DNA of 64,000 nucleotides, from assembly GCA_910586535.1 (NCBI GenBank), contig CAJUHS010000001.1, positions 347,404-411,403 on the forward strand, given 5' to 3'. The stretch's first letter is position 1; every line of letters starts with the position of its first letter. Of the stretch, positions 35,638-43,438 are shown piece after piece. Source of the DNA: an uncultured Oscillospiraceae bacterium (GTDB lineage Bacteria; Bacillota; Clostridia; Oscillospirales; Ruminococcaceae). The translations under genes and the position numbers were made by a program. The notes under the pieces are model-generated. The model did not search any database. It was not told the DNA's origin and saw only the letters and a list, made by a program, of their open reading frames with translations.

Positions 35638-36009
35638 ATGGAGTCAGAAAAAAAACTTGACATTGAAAAGGTATTTGCAGTCTTTAAGCTTTTTTACTGC
35701 GGGGAGGATGCGGACAGCTTTCTTCCTGCGGCAGAGCTTGCCGCCGAATACACGGGGAGGCGTATTCTCGGCGACGAAAATATGAGCGACCCGCGCCTGT
35801 ATTATCTTGCCGCGGCTGAGACACTGTGCAGGGTTCTGGAAATAAAGGCGGCGAGGGAAAGGCTCTCCCTTACAAGGACGGGAGCGGTGGCTTCTGAAAG
35901 CGATTACCCACGCAGGATAGAATTTGCCGAAAAGCTCTATCGGAGCTACGAGGCGTTATGCGTGGGGCTTATACGCGACGACGGATTTCTGTTTCTGAGA
36001 ATGGAATAA
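35638..36009 (+). CDS. Small phage protein, possible head-tail connector
   Basis: 123 residues, mainly helical (DIEKVFAVFKLFYCGEDADSFLPAAELAAEYTGRRI...). No certain family match. Size, helical content and position right after the capsid and protease genes fit a gp6/gp15-type head-completion adaptor. GGGGAGG precedes ATG 35638. Confidence 0.6.
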   Translation: MESEKKLDIEKVFAVFKLFYCGEDADSFLPAAELAAEYTGRRILGDENMSDPRLYYLAAAETLCRVLEIKAARERLSLTRTGAVASESDYPRRIEFAEKLYRSYEALCVGLIRDDGFLFLRME

Positions 36010-36030
36010 TTTGAGAAAGGAGCAATTGGT

Positions 36031-36411
36031 ATGGATATTGTTAATCCTATCATCGCAGCGATTGCTGAGGCGGAAATACCCTGCTGCGGAGAGTACACCT
36101 CAGACCGATTTGAAAAAAAACGCGGTCAGGTGCACGCTTATGCGGGTATTAAAAAAATTAAGCTGGAACGGCTTCGCAGCGGAGTTTCAGACGTTACCGC
36201 TTATGTGAGGGTGATCGTTCAGGCTTTCGGCTCAGAGGGTGAAGCGGTACGCACGGCGGCGGAAAAAACAGTTATCCCGGCGGTGACAGACAGCGGAGCA
36301 GAGGTATACGGAGTGGAAGTTTCCGAAAATTATTATGATATCAAAACCGACAGGGTCTGGTGCGAACTGATTTTCGAGGTAAGGAGGCACGGCTATGACC
36401 TTTGCGGCTGA
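36031..36411 (+). CDS. Small phage protein, possible head/tail completion
   Basis: 126 residues, alternating beta and helix (GQVHAYAGIKKIKLERLRSG, then VTAYVRVIVQAFGSEGEAV). Unrecognised. The layout is compatible with a tail-terminator or minor structural protein. Overlaps the next gene by 17 bp. AAAGGAGC precedes ATG 36031. Confidence 0.55.
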   Translation: MDIVNPIIAAIAEAEIPCCGEYTSDRFEKKRGQVHAYAGIKKIKLERLRSGVSDVTAYVRVIVQAFGSEGEAVRTAAEKTVIPAVTDSGAEVYGVEVSENYYDIKTDRVWCELIFEVRRHGYDLCG

Positions 36412-36775
36412 CAAAAATTCCGCTGTTTTCGGCGGCGTAAAGATTTTTGTTGAGGAATACTCCATAGCTCGCTCCGCCGCTTTAGGGGAGACTGTTCTTA
36501 CAAGCGGGGCTGTTTATCTTTGGAACGGAGGCGCAAAGGCTGTCCGAATACGGCTTTCGGGTACTTCAGAAAATCCCTGCGCGGACGTTCTTGACGGACT
36601 TCTGCGGAACGGTACAAAGCTTACCCTTACTTACGCCGAAATGGTTTTTGAGAATGTGTTTCTCGCCGATTACAAATGCTGCGGAAAAAGCGGTTTTTCC
36701 GAAAAAATTGAGGCAGAATTTGTCGGCAGCGCGGAAGTCGCCGAAAATACTGACAAGGAGGCGGTATCAGAATGA
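36395..36775 (+). CDS. Small phage structural-type protein
   Basis: 126 residues, mostly predicted beta strands (VFGGVKIFVEEYSIARSAALGE, NGTKLTLTYAEMVFENVFLADYKC). Not recognised. Beta-rich content between connector-like and hub-like genes hints at a tail or baseplate role. Overlaps its neighbours at both ends (17 bp upstream; ATGA downstream), so the three are translationally coupled. Confidence 0.5.
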   Translation: MTFAADKNSAVFGGVKIFVEEYSIARSAALGETVLTSGAVYLWNGGAKAVRIRLSGTSENPCADVLDGLLRNGTKLTLTYAEMVFENVFLADYKCCGKSGFSEKIEAEFVGSAEVAENTDKEAVSE

Positions 36776-37695
36776 ACATGGAAAACGCGGAGCTTACCTT
36801 GAAAACTACCGGCGGCAAAACTTTTGTAATAAACAAGCTTGCGGGTTTCAGGTGCAGAAAGGAGAGGTACACACCGTACAGTACTCTTGAAGCAACGGTT
36901 ATCGGAGGCGAGGGCGTTTCCGACGTGGTGGAGGCTAAGCTTTCTGTGGGCGGCAAGGTACTGCACAGGGGCATTATGGACAGCCTCACCGTTACTAAAA
37001 GCGGCGGTAGGACGATCATGAGACTGTCCTCAAGGGGGTTTTCCTCAATGCTTGCTCAGAACGAGCTTGCCCCGGGGCTTTTAGCGGGACTTTCCCTGAA
37101 CACGCTGATGTCTGAAAAGATGATCGTTCCCAATGTTACATGGCAGAACAGTTCCCAGACGGTGCGGTACATATATGTCAACGAGCATGACAGCCAATGG
37201 TCAGCTATTGTCAGTCTTTCTCTTTCGCTGAATGAGGATTATCCCTACATAGGCGCTGTCAACGAGGTGCGGCTGTCTCCTGTGAATCCCAAAACGATAG
37301 TTCCGAAAAATATTTTTGAGGAGGGCAGTTCGGGGGATTACTCAAAAATGGTGAGCCATTATCATATGAAAGACGTGAACGGTTCATACAGTTACAATTA
37401 CACCGATGGCTTCGCGTCGGCGCGGGGGATTATCCGTCACAAATATATAGCTTACGACAGGCAGTTTGTGGGACTCAGCGATTACGGACTTAAATATCGT
37501 CTCGGATTTACCGAAAGGGGCTGCAAAAGCCGTTTTCTGACCTACATCGGCTACGGCGGCGAGGAACTGCGTGACAAAGTCGTTTTTCCAGACGGTTCTG
37601 TGTGTGAAATATCTGCGGTGGAAATATGCGGAAACGCTAAGCGTGGCATTTTTACAAAAGATATTTGTTATTTTGACAAATATTGTAATAAATAA
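36772..37695 (+). CDS. Tail/baseplate hub-like protein (gpD/XkdQ type)
   Basis: 307 residues. The N-terminal half (LTLKTTGGKTFVINKLAGFRCRKERYTPYSTLEATV, then GGKVLHRGIMDSLTVTKSGGRTIMRLSSRGFSSML) has the pattern of late-control gene D/XkdQ hub proteins; the C-terminal part is beta-rich and ends with several Cys residues. Last gene of the operon, before a strong terminator. No sheath, tube, tape-measure or fibre gene is present. Confidence 0.62.
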   Translation: MNMENAELTLKTTGGKTFVINKLAGFRCRKERYTPYSTLEATVIGGEGVSDVVEAKLSVGGKVLHRGIMDSLTVTKSGGRTIMRLSSRGFSSMLAQNELAPGLLAGLSLNTLMSEKMIVPNVTWQNSSQTVRYIYVNEHDSQWSAIVSLSLSLNEDYPYIGAVNEVRLSPVNPKTIVPKNIFEEGSSGDYSKMVSHYHMKDVNGSYSYNYTDGFASARGIIRHKYIAYDRQFVGLSDYGLKYRLGFTERGCKSRFLTYIGYGGEELRDKVVFPDGSVCEISAVEICGNAKRGIFTKDICYFDKYCNK

Positions 37696-37701
37696 GCATT
37701 C

Positions 37702-37738
37702 AGGATATTGCTGTTATATGCGGCAATATCCTTTTTTA
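37702..37738 (+). terminator. Terminator of the capsid operon
   Basis: GGATATTGC (37703-37711) pairs with GCAATATCC (37723-37731) and runs into TTTTTT. Confidence 0.85.
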
Positions 37739-37821
37739 CTGTAATTTGTGTCATTTTGCTGTAAATATAATGCAATTTATTGTGTAATATGCTGATATTA
37801 ATATTTTTTTGGAAAAAACTA

Positions 37822-37850
37822 TTGACTTTTGAGGTGATTTGGTGTAATAT
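37822..37850 (+). promoter_or_regulatory. Promoter of the tRNA cluster
   Basis: TTGACT (37822-37827) and TAATAT (37845-37850) are 17 bp apart, about 30 bp before the first tRNA. Confidence 0.7.
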
Positions 37851-37881
37851 AATTAAGTCGCCGGTATTAAGGCGCTCAAAT

Positions 37882-37957
37882 GGGAGCATAGCTCAGCTGG
37901 GAGAGCATCTGCCTTACAAGCAGAGGGTCATAGGTTCGAGCCCTATTGTTCCCACCA
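37882..37957 (+). tRNA. tRNA-Val (anticodon TAC)
   Basis: 76 bases with encoded CCA. Acceptor GGGAGCA pairs with TGTTCCC; D-arm AGCTCAGCTGGGAGAGC; anticodon TAC in CTTACAA; T-loop GGTTCGAGCCC. Confidence 0.96.
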
Positions 37958-37983
37958 AAAGGACTTCTTGGCAAGTCCTTTAC

Positions 37984-38060
37984 GGCCCGATAGTTCAGTT
38001 GGTTAGAACGCCGCCCTGTCACGGCGGAGGTCGTGGGTTCGAGTCCCATTCGGGTCGCCA
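37984..38060 (+). tRNA. tRNA-Asp (anticodon GTC)
   Basis: 77 bases with encoded CCA. Acceptor GGCCCGA pairs with TCGGGTC; anticodon GTC in CTGTCAC; T-arm GGGTTCGAGTCCC. Confidence 0.96.
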
Positions 38061-38145
38061 ATTCTTTTTTGAGTTGGCAGCCGGTTCTTTTGGAACCGGT
38101 AGCCGGTTTCTTTGGAACTGGCATAGGCAACTGTGCAGCGAGGAC

Positions 38146-38221
38146 GCCTCTGTAGCTCAGTCGGTAGAGCAGGGGACTGAAAATCCCCGTGTCGATGGTT
38201 CGATTCCGTCCGGAGGCACCA
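38146..38221 (+). tRNA. tRNA-Phe (anticodon GAA)
   Basis: 76 bases with encoded CCA. Acceptor GCCTCTG pairs with CGGAGGC; anticodon GAA in CTGAAAA; T-loop GGTTCGATTCC. Between tRNA-Asp and this gene lies an imperfect repeat of GCCGGTT-type hairpins (38076-38122). Confidence 0.96.
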
Positions 38222-38267
38222 CTTTTATGCACGGTCATGCGGCACTTTTCACTGCCGCTGCCATTAT

Positions 38268-38343
38268 GCGGATTTAGCTCATCTGGTAGAGCGCCACCTT
38301 GCCAAGGTGGAGGTAGCGGGTTCGAGCCCCGTAATCCGCTCCA
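38268..38343 (+). tRNA. tRNA-Gly (anticodon GCC)
   Basis: 76 bases with encoded CCA. Acceptor GCGGATT pairs with AATCCGC; anticodon GCC in TTGCCAA; T-loop GGTTCGAGCCC. Confidence 0.96.
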
Positions 38344-38578
38344 TTTTTTCTATGGCTTGCATAATTACGCTAAATTCGTCGAGGCAATAGTCTCGGCGTT
38401 TTGTTTATAATAGATCCGTATCCTTGTCTTGCTTTTGAATACTTGCGGTATATGGCTTTAAGTCTCATAAGACACCAAGCGCAAGGTATTCTACAGGCTT
38501 ATATGAGATCGGAGATTATTCATTGCGAGCTTCCTGCTGTACACACATTTGCAGTTCTTAAATTTGCTTAAATTTACA

Positions 38579-38616
38579 TAAAACAGGGTACATCATCGTA
38601 CCCTGTTTTATTTTAT
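38579..38616 (+). terminator. Terminator downstream of the tRNA cluster
   Basis: AAACAGGGTAC (38581-38591) pairs perfectly with GTACCCTGTTT (38598-38608) and runs into TATTTTAT. The 38344-38578 gap before it contains no supportable gene. Confidence 0.8.
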
Positions 38617-38633
38617 CCATTTGCTTACCACAT

Positions 38634-38670
38634 AAAAAAAACGGACGCTCCCAACAAGGAACGTCCGTAT
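38634..38670 (-). terminator. Terminator of the chemoreceptor gene
   Basis: On the minus strand ACGGACG pairs with CGTCCGT around a 14-base loop and runs into eight T residues. Confidence 0.85.
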
Positions 38671-38683
38671 ATTTTTGCAAGAA

Positions 38684-40363
38684 TTAATATGCTCTGAATT
38701 TGAAGTCGGAAACCATTTCCTTGAGCATATTCGCCTGTCCGGAGAGCTCCTCGGAAGCTGCTGCGGACTCTTCTGCAGTAGCGGAGTTGGTCTGTACTAC
38801 GCTGGAGATCTGCTCGATACCAACAGTAACCTGTGTAACGGAATCGGCGGACTGCTTAGACGCTTCGGAAATCTTCATGTTTAGGTCTACAACGACGTTA
38901 GAAGCTTCCATTGCATTGGACATCTTATCGGCAACCTCTGTTACCAAAGAATTACCCTTGTTGATAGCCGCAACGGTATTTTCAATAAGTGACGTGGTGT
39001 TCTTGGCAGCCTCGGCAGATTTGCCTGCGAGGTTTCTTACTTCATCGGCAACTACTGCGAAGCCCTTGCCTGCCGCACCTGCTCTTGCAGCCTCAACAGC
39101 TGCGTTGAGTGCAAGGATATTGGTCTGGAATGCGATATCTTCGATAGTCTTGATGATCTTCTGAGTCTCGTCGGAGGAGGCGCTGATCTCGTCCATAGCT
39201 CCGACAAGTTCTTTCATCTTGTCGTTTGCGCTGCCCATCTCACTTACGGCAACATTGGTTCTGTCGTTTGCTTCATGAGCGTTTGCAGCGTTCTCGTTGA
39301 TCTGCTCGGAAATAATGTGGATAGTAGCCGCAAGCTCTTCAACAGAGGAGGCCTGCTCGGTAGCTCCCTGTGAAAGCGCCTGAGCGCCGCCGGATACCTG
39401 GTCGGAACCGGAGGATACCTGATCTGCGGACTCGTTGATCCTGCCTATAATTTCATTGAGCTTGTCGATAAGACTGTTAAATGAGGAAAGGATAGCTGAA
39501 AATGCACCTACATAAGCATTTTCGCAGCGGCTCTTTACAGTAAAGTTACCGTCGGAAAGCTCACCTGTTACATAGCTGATATCATCAATAATAAGCTTGC
39601 TGCCATCGGAAAAGTTTTTAATGCTTTTGCAGAGAACTCCGACTTCGTCTTCAGAGTCATATGTAATTTCATTATCAAAGTTGCCCTTCGACATATTTAC
39701 AGCGGCTCTTTCCGCCTGTCCGACGCCGGAAACGATCATCTTTGTTATATATGCCGCCATTGCGATACCTATCAGAACTGCAACAGCCGCTGCCGCTGCA
39801 ATAACGATCTCGGTAGTTATACCGGTAGTACGGGCACCGTTATATTCTGTATCGGCATTGGATATTGCAAACGCAACAATATTATCTGCATGATCGCTTG
39901 CAACCTTAAGGGCACCTACGATCTTTTCCTCATAGAGAGCGTATGCCTCTTCGGTTCTTCCGGCATATGCATCCTCGCTGAATTCCATATAGCTGTCAAC
40001 AACTATCTGGAGCTGCTCTGCAACAGTGTTTACATCGTTCATATCTCCGCGGAAGTTGGTTTTAAGGAACTCAACAGCTTCCTGCGCGTCCGTAAGGTTA
40101 TCGTTAGCCATACGGAGCCTGCTCTCGGTCTCGGCAGGATCGCCGTCGATAATAGCAACGAGCATATTCTTTGCGCCGGTATGGATGTCGGCGGATATCC
40201 TTTCCGCATTCTGAGTATTTACGTAAGACTTGTTGTAAAACATTGAAACGAGATTGTTGATCTTATTTGTGGACAGTACCGACACAACTGCCATTACAAC
40301 CATAAGCGCCAACACGCTTCCAAAAGCCACAATCAATTTAGTGGCAATTTTCAAGTTTTTCAT
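38684..40363 (-). CDS. Methyl-accepting chemotaxis protein
   Basis: Transmembrane chemoreceptor, 559 residues. First membrane helix at ~9-32, a four-helix-bundle type periplasmic-side sensor (NKINNLVSMFYNKSYVNTQNAERI...), a second helix at ~190-210, a HAMP region, and the signalling hairpin with the conserved tip (IAFQTNILALNAAVEAARAG and GKGFAVVADEVRNLA). GGAGGGAG precedes ATG 40363. Monocistronic with its own promoter; no che genes are nearby. Confidence 0.92.
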   Translation of the reverse strand: MKNLKIATKLIVAFGSVLALMVVMAVVSVLSTNKINNLVSMFYNKSYVNTQNAERISADIHTGAKNMLVAIIDGDPAETESRLRMANDNLTDAQEAVEFLKTNFRGDMNDVNTVAEQLQIVVDSYMEFSEDAYAGRTEEAYALYEEKIVGALKVASDHADNIVAFAISNADTEYNGARTTGITTEIVIAAAAAVAVLIGIAMAAYITKMIVSGVGQAERAAVNMSKGNFDNEITYDSEDEVGVLCKSIKNFSDGSKLIIDDISYVTGELSDGNFTVKSRCENAYVGAFSAILSSFNSLIDKLNEIIGRINESADQVSSGSDQVSGGAQALSQGATEQASSVEELAATIHIISEQINENAANAHEANDRTNVAVSEMGSANDKMKELVGAMDEISASSDETQKIIKTIEDIAFQTNILALNAAVEAARAGAAGKGFAVVADEVRNLAGKSAEAAKNTTSLIENTVAAINKGNSLVTEVADKMSNAMEASNVVVDLNMKISEASKQSADSVTQVTVGIEQISSVVQTNSATAEESAAASEELSGQANMLKEMVSDFKFRAY

Positions 40364-40429
40364 AAAAAAACTCCCTCCAATTTTTTGTGCGGATTTGGAT
40401 TCGGACAATATCCGACACATTTTATTATA

Positions 40430-40458
40430 ATTATATTACTAAAATACGGTTTTGTCAA
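40430..40458 (-). promoter_or_regulatory. Sigma-A promoter of the chemoreceptor gene
   Basis: On the minus strand TTGACA (40458-40453) and TATAAT (40435-40430) are 17 bp apart, both perfect. Confidence 0.8.
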
Positions 40459-40497
40459 TAACAAAATAATGTATTGTCATAAAATTTAATGTTAAAA

Positions 40498-40612
40498 ATT
40501 TAGTCGTTCTGCCAAAAGGCGGGGAGTCCCCATCAAAGTTTGATTTAGCTTTTTACTTGGCTATGCCCATTTTAATGGGGGCGGAAAGGTTTGCTGTGAT
40601 TTTGAGGTGACA
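40498..40612. repeat. Interspersed palindromic intergenic repeat, copy 3 (divergent)
   Basis: Shares GGCGGGGAGTCCCC, a TGGCTATGCCC variant of the second palindrome (CCCATTTTAATGGG), and GGGGGCGGAAAGGTTTG with the other copies; its middle section differs. Lies between the chemoreceptor promoter and the 3' end of serS. Confidence 0.7.
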
Positions 40613-40655
40613 GGATTCGGCAATGTATGCCGTAATTCCCGAAAAAACGTTTTGC

Positions 40656-41948
40656 TCAAGTCTTGCCGGGAACAAGCTTTTCCTTGCCGCCCATGTAGGG
40701 TCTCAGCACCTCGGGTATTTTCACGGAGCCGTCAGCGCAGAGGTTGTTCTCCAGAAACGCAATAAGCATTCTCGGAGGGGCGGCGACCGTGTTATTGAGG
40801 GTATGGGCAAAGTATTTTCTGCCGTCCTCGCCGTTGACGCGTATCTTTAAGCGTCTTGCCTGAGCGTCTCCCAGATTGGAGCAGCTTCCCACCTCGAAGT
40901 ATTTCTTCTGGCGGGGCGACCATGCTTCAACATCGTAGGACTTGACTTTCAGGTCGGCAAGGTCTCCCGAACAGCACTCGATAGTACGGACGGGTATATC
41001 CATTGACCGGAAAAGATCGACGGTGTTCCGCCACAGCTTATGGAACCATTCGGGGCTGTCCTCCGGTTTGCAGACAACAATCATTTCCTGCTTTTCAAAC
41101 TGGTGTATGCGGTACACGCCGCGCTCCTCAATGCCGTGAGCGCCCTTTTCCTTGCGGAAGCAGGGAGAATAGCTGGTAAGGGTATGAGGCAGGGTTTTTT
41201 CCTGCACTATAGTATCAATGTATTTGCCTATCATGGAGTGCTCGGAAGTACCGATCAAATACAGATCCTCGCCCTCTATCTTGTACATCATCGCATCCAT
41301 TTCCGCAAAGCTCATAACTCCCGTAACTACGCCGCTGCGGATCATGAAAGGCGGTACGCAGTAGGTGAAGCCTCTGTCTATCATGAAGTCTCTTGCATAA
41401 GAGATCACCGCGCTGTGCAGTCTTGCGATGTCCCCCATGAGGTAGTAGAAGCCGTTGCCGGCAACCTTTCTTGCGCTGTCCAGGTCTACGCCGTTAAGAC
41501 TTTCCATGATGTCGGTGTGGTAGGGTACTTCAAAATCGGGAATAACAGGCTCGCCGAAGCGTTCAAGCTCCACGTTTTCGGAGTCGTCCTTTCCTATAGG
41601 AACGGAAGGGTCGATAATATTGGGAATGACCATCATATTCTTGGTAAGCTTTTCGGTAAGCTCCGCTTCCTTGGCTTCAAGGGCCGCAAGGCGGTCGGCA
41701 AACTCGGTAACGCGCTTTTTGGCAGCTTCGGCTTCGTCTTTTTTGCCCTGAGCCATAAGTCCGCCTATTTCCTTGGACGCCTTGTTGCGGTTGGCTCTCA
41801 GCTCGTCCGCCTCGGTCTTGGCGGCTCTCAGCTCCGCGTCTATGGCGACTGCCTCGTCCACCAGCTGCAGTTTGTGATCCTGAAATTTCTTTTTGATATT
41901 CTCCTTTACCGCGTCCAGATTTTCGCGGACAAATTTAATATCCAGCAT
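40656..41948 (-). CDS. serS: Seryl-tRNA synthetase
   Basis: Class II synthetase for tRNA-Ser, 430 residues. The N-terminal long coiled-coil arm binds tRNA (~30-100; DELRANRNKASKEIGGLMAQGK). The class II motifs follow: motif 2 FRKEKGAHGIEERGVYRIHQFEK and motif 3 in APPRMLIAFLENN. Starts at ATG 41948. No T-box leader is visible. Confidence 0.96.
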   Translation of the reverse strand: MLDIKFVRENLDAVKENIKKKFQDHKLQLVDEAVAIDAELRAAKTEADELRANRNKASKEIGGLMAQGKKDEAEAAKKRVTEFADRLAALEAKEAELTEKLTKNMMVIPNIIDPSVPIGKDDSENVELERFGEPVIPDFEVPYHTDIMESLNGVDLDSARKVAGNGFYYLMGDIARLHSAVISYARDFMIDRGFTYCVPPFMIRSGVVTGVMSFAEMDAMMYKIEGEDLYLIGTSEHSMIGKYIDTIVQEKTLPHTLTSYSPCFRKEKGAHGIEERGVYRIHQFEKQEMIVVCKPEDSPEWFHKLWRNTVDLFRSMDIPVRTIECCSGDLADLKVKSYDVEAWSPRQKKYFEVGSCSNLGDAQARRLKIRVNGEDGRKYFAHTLNNTVAAPPRMLIAFLENNLCADGSVKIPEVLRPYMGGKEKLVPGKT

Positions 41949-41984
41949 AGTGCAACATCCTTTGTATTATTAAAGTATTACATA

Positions 41985-42013
41985 ATTATACCACGTCTGC
42001 GGAAAAAAATCAA
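41985..42013 (-). promoter_or_regulatory. Sigma-A promoter of serS
   Basis: On the minus strand TTGATT (42013-42008) and TATAAT (41990-41985) are 17 bp apart. Confidence 0.7.
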
Positions 42014-42148
42014 CATTTTACAGCAATTTCGCTTTAAAAGTGAAAATAAATCTTTCGCTAAAACCCATATATGCAAAATTTTGGATTTGATTTTGTTTAT
42101 TTTCTGCGTAAAACTGCTGTAATTAAATTTTCCGGTGATGCAAATATA

Positions 42149-43132
42149 CTATACTATAATGGTTGCTTTTTGTTCGGAGTAGGGCGTAGCCGCCATTGTT
42201 TTCTTGGGCTCGGTCTCCTTTGGAGCCGTGGTTTCGGCGGGGGCGTTCTTTTTATCATCCTCGTCCCAGGGACCGCGCATTTTTACAGCTTTGCCGTTTC
42301 CGTCCGTCCAGCCCTGCTGTTCGTAGTACTCCTCGAGGCAGAGACCGCTTTTCTTTATTTCGTTTGCGTAGTACACTCCCACAAAGCGGTAGTGCCACGG
42401 CTCGTAAATGATTCCCGTGATCTCTTGTTTTCCCTTGGGATAGCGAAGTATAAAGCCGTACTCTGCGGCGTGCTTGTCAAGCCATGCAAATGCTTCGGTG
42501 TCCTCAAAGCCGTCGTCGTCCATATTCTGGTACTCCTCTACCATTATATCCAGAGCCAGACCTGCGTTATGCTCGCTTTCGCCCGGAAGTGCGACCTCCG
42601 CAAGGGTATCGGCGTAGGCGTCGTCGTAGCTCATTCCCCTGTCCACTCTGTCCTGTACGCTGTTGTCGAAGTTCTGCTGCTGGTACTCGATGGTGCGGTA
42701 CGCCGACACGACGTACAGGTCTATTCCGTCATTTTCGGCGGCTTTCAGCATTTTTTCCAGATACCCGGCGGCTCTTACGTCGAGGAAATACTCCCGCCAG
42801 CTTTCAAAGACCACTTTGGTCTCGATGCGGCTGTCGTAATCGGCGGGAAGCGGATTTTTTTTGTTCACAAGGAACATCGCCCATTTATTGTCGATATTCT
42901 CATCCTCCTCTTCCTCGGGCGGCGGGGTCGTTTCCGTTTCGGATACGGATACGGTGACGGTCTCGCCCGTCTCGGCGTTTTCGGCGCCTTCCTTGTCATT
43001 ACCGCCCTTAAACACAAATTTTGTAAGCACAAAAGCAAGCGCCAGAAGCAGCGCCGTTATTATCAATAAGTATTTTATTCCGCGCAAAATTATTACTCTC
43101 CTTTGGTTTTTGTATCTTTTTGATCTTGCCAT
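42149..43132 (-). CDS. D-alanyl-D-alanine carboxypeptidase, VanY/M15B family
   Basis: Membrane-anchored zinc peptidase that trims the terminal D-Ala of peptidoglycan stems. 327 residues: one N-terminal membrane helix (~17-40), an acidic Thr/Glu/Pro-rich linker, and the catalytic domain (~95-270) with SEHNAGLALD (zinc His and Asp) and EPWHYRF (catalytic Glu, zinc His). The C-terminal ~40 residues are Lys/Pro/Thr-rich and probably disordered. Monocistronic. Confidence 0.92.
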   Translation of the reverse strand: MARSKRYKNQRRVIILRGIKYLLIITALLLALAFVLTKFVFKGGNDKEGAENAETGETVTVSVSETETTPPPEEEEDENIDNKWAMFLVNKKNPLPADYDSRIETKVVFESWREYFLDVRAAGYLEKMLKAAENDGIDLYVVSAYRTIEYQQQNFDNSVQDRVDRGMSYDDAYADTLAEVALPGESEHNAGLALDIMVEEYQNMDDDGFEDTEAFAWLDKHAAEYGFILRYPKGKQEITGIIYEPWHYRFVGVYYANEIKKSGLCLEEYYEQQGWTDGNGKAVKMRGPWDEDDKKNAPAETTAPKETEPKKTMAATPYSEQKATIIV

Positions 43133-43164
43133 AACCGATTGTTCCTCCGAATATTAATAGACAT

Positions 43165-43193
43165 ATTATAGCACCTGCAGAAAAGTTTTTCAA
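43165..43193 (-). promoter_or_regulatory. Sigma-A promoter of the D,D-carboxypeptidase gene
   Basis: On the minus strand TTGAAA (43193-43188) and TATAAT (43170-43165) are 17 bp apart. Confidence 0.75.
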
Positions 43194-43235
43194 CATAAAA
43201 TCGCAAATTTCCCATGAGAATTGATTTTGCTGCTG

Positions 43236-43252
43236 TAAATTTATGCTTAGCG
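43236..43252. repeat. Isolated end motif of the interspersed repeat
   Basis: TAAATTTATGCTTAGCG matches the left edge of repeat copies 1 and 2, without the hairpin body. It may be a solo end or a chance match. Confidence 0.4.
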
Positions 43253-43330
43253 CACTAATAGTATTGTTTCGTCAGGATTTTAGCTGTTCGGACTGTATTT
43301 ATCCTAACGGGATCGATAAATACATAATTG

Positions 43331-43359
43331 TTGACCGCCGATTGATTATGTGCTATACT
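43331..43359 (+). promoter_or_regulatory. Sigma-A promoter of the leader and GTPase-nuclease gene
   Basis: TTGACC (43331-43336) and TATACT (43354-43359) are 17 bp apart, with an extended -10 TG. About 30 bp before the leader peptide start. Confidence 0.75.
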
Positions 43360-43393
43360 GTAAATAATATTATCGGCAAGGAGACTGGCGGTC

Positions 43394-43438
43394 ATGAAAT
43401 CAAACTTCCATAAAATTGCAGCGGGGCTTACCCGATGA
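43394..43438 (+). CDS. 14-residue leader peptide coupled to the GTPase-nuclease gene
   Basis: ATG 43394 follows AAGGAGA with a 9-base spacer and reads MKSNFHKIAAGLTR. Its TGA (43436-43438) overlaps the ATG of the next gene (ATGA). The large gene has no good ribosome site of its own, so translation of the leader probably delivers ribosomes to it. Ribosomal-protection genes such as tetM also carry leader peptides, so a regulatory role in sensing ribosome state is plausible but unproven. Confidence 0.6.
   Translation: MKSNFHKIAAGLTR

Noticed and set aside
41949..42120. T-box leader before serS
   Set aside because: No T-box sequence, specifier stem or terminator; a plain sigma-A promoter lies close to the gene.
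41040..43069. Long plus-strand frames opposite serS and the D,D-carboxypeptidase
   Set aside because: No recognisable protein pattern; the minus-strand genes are certain by motif.
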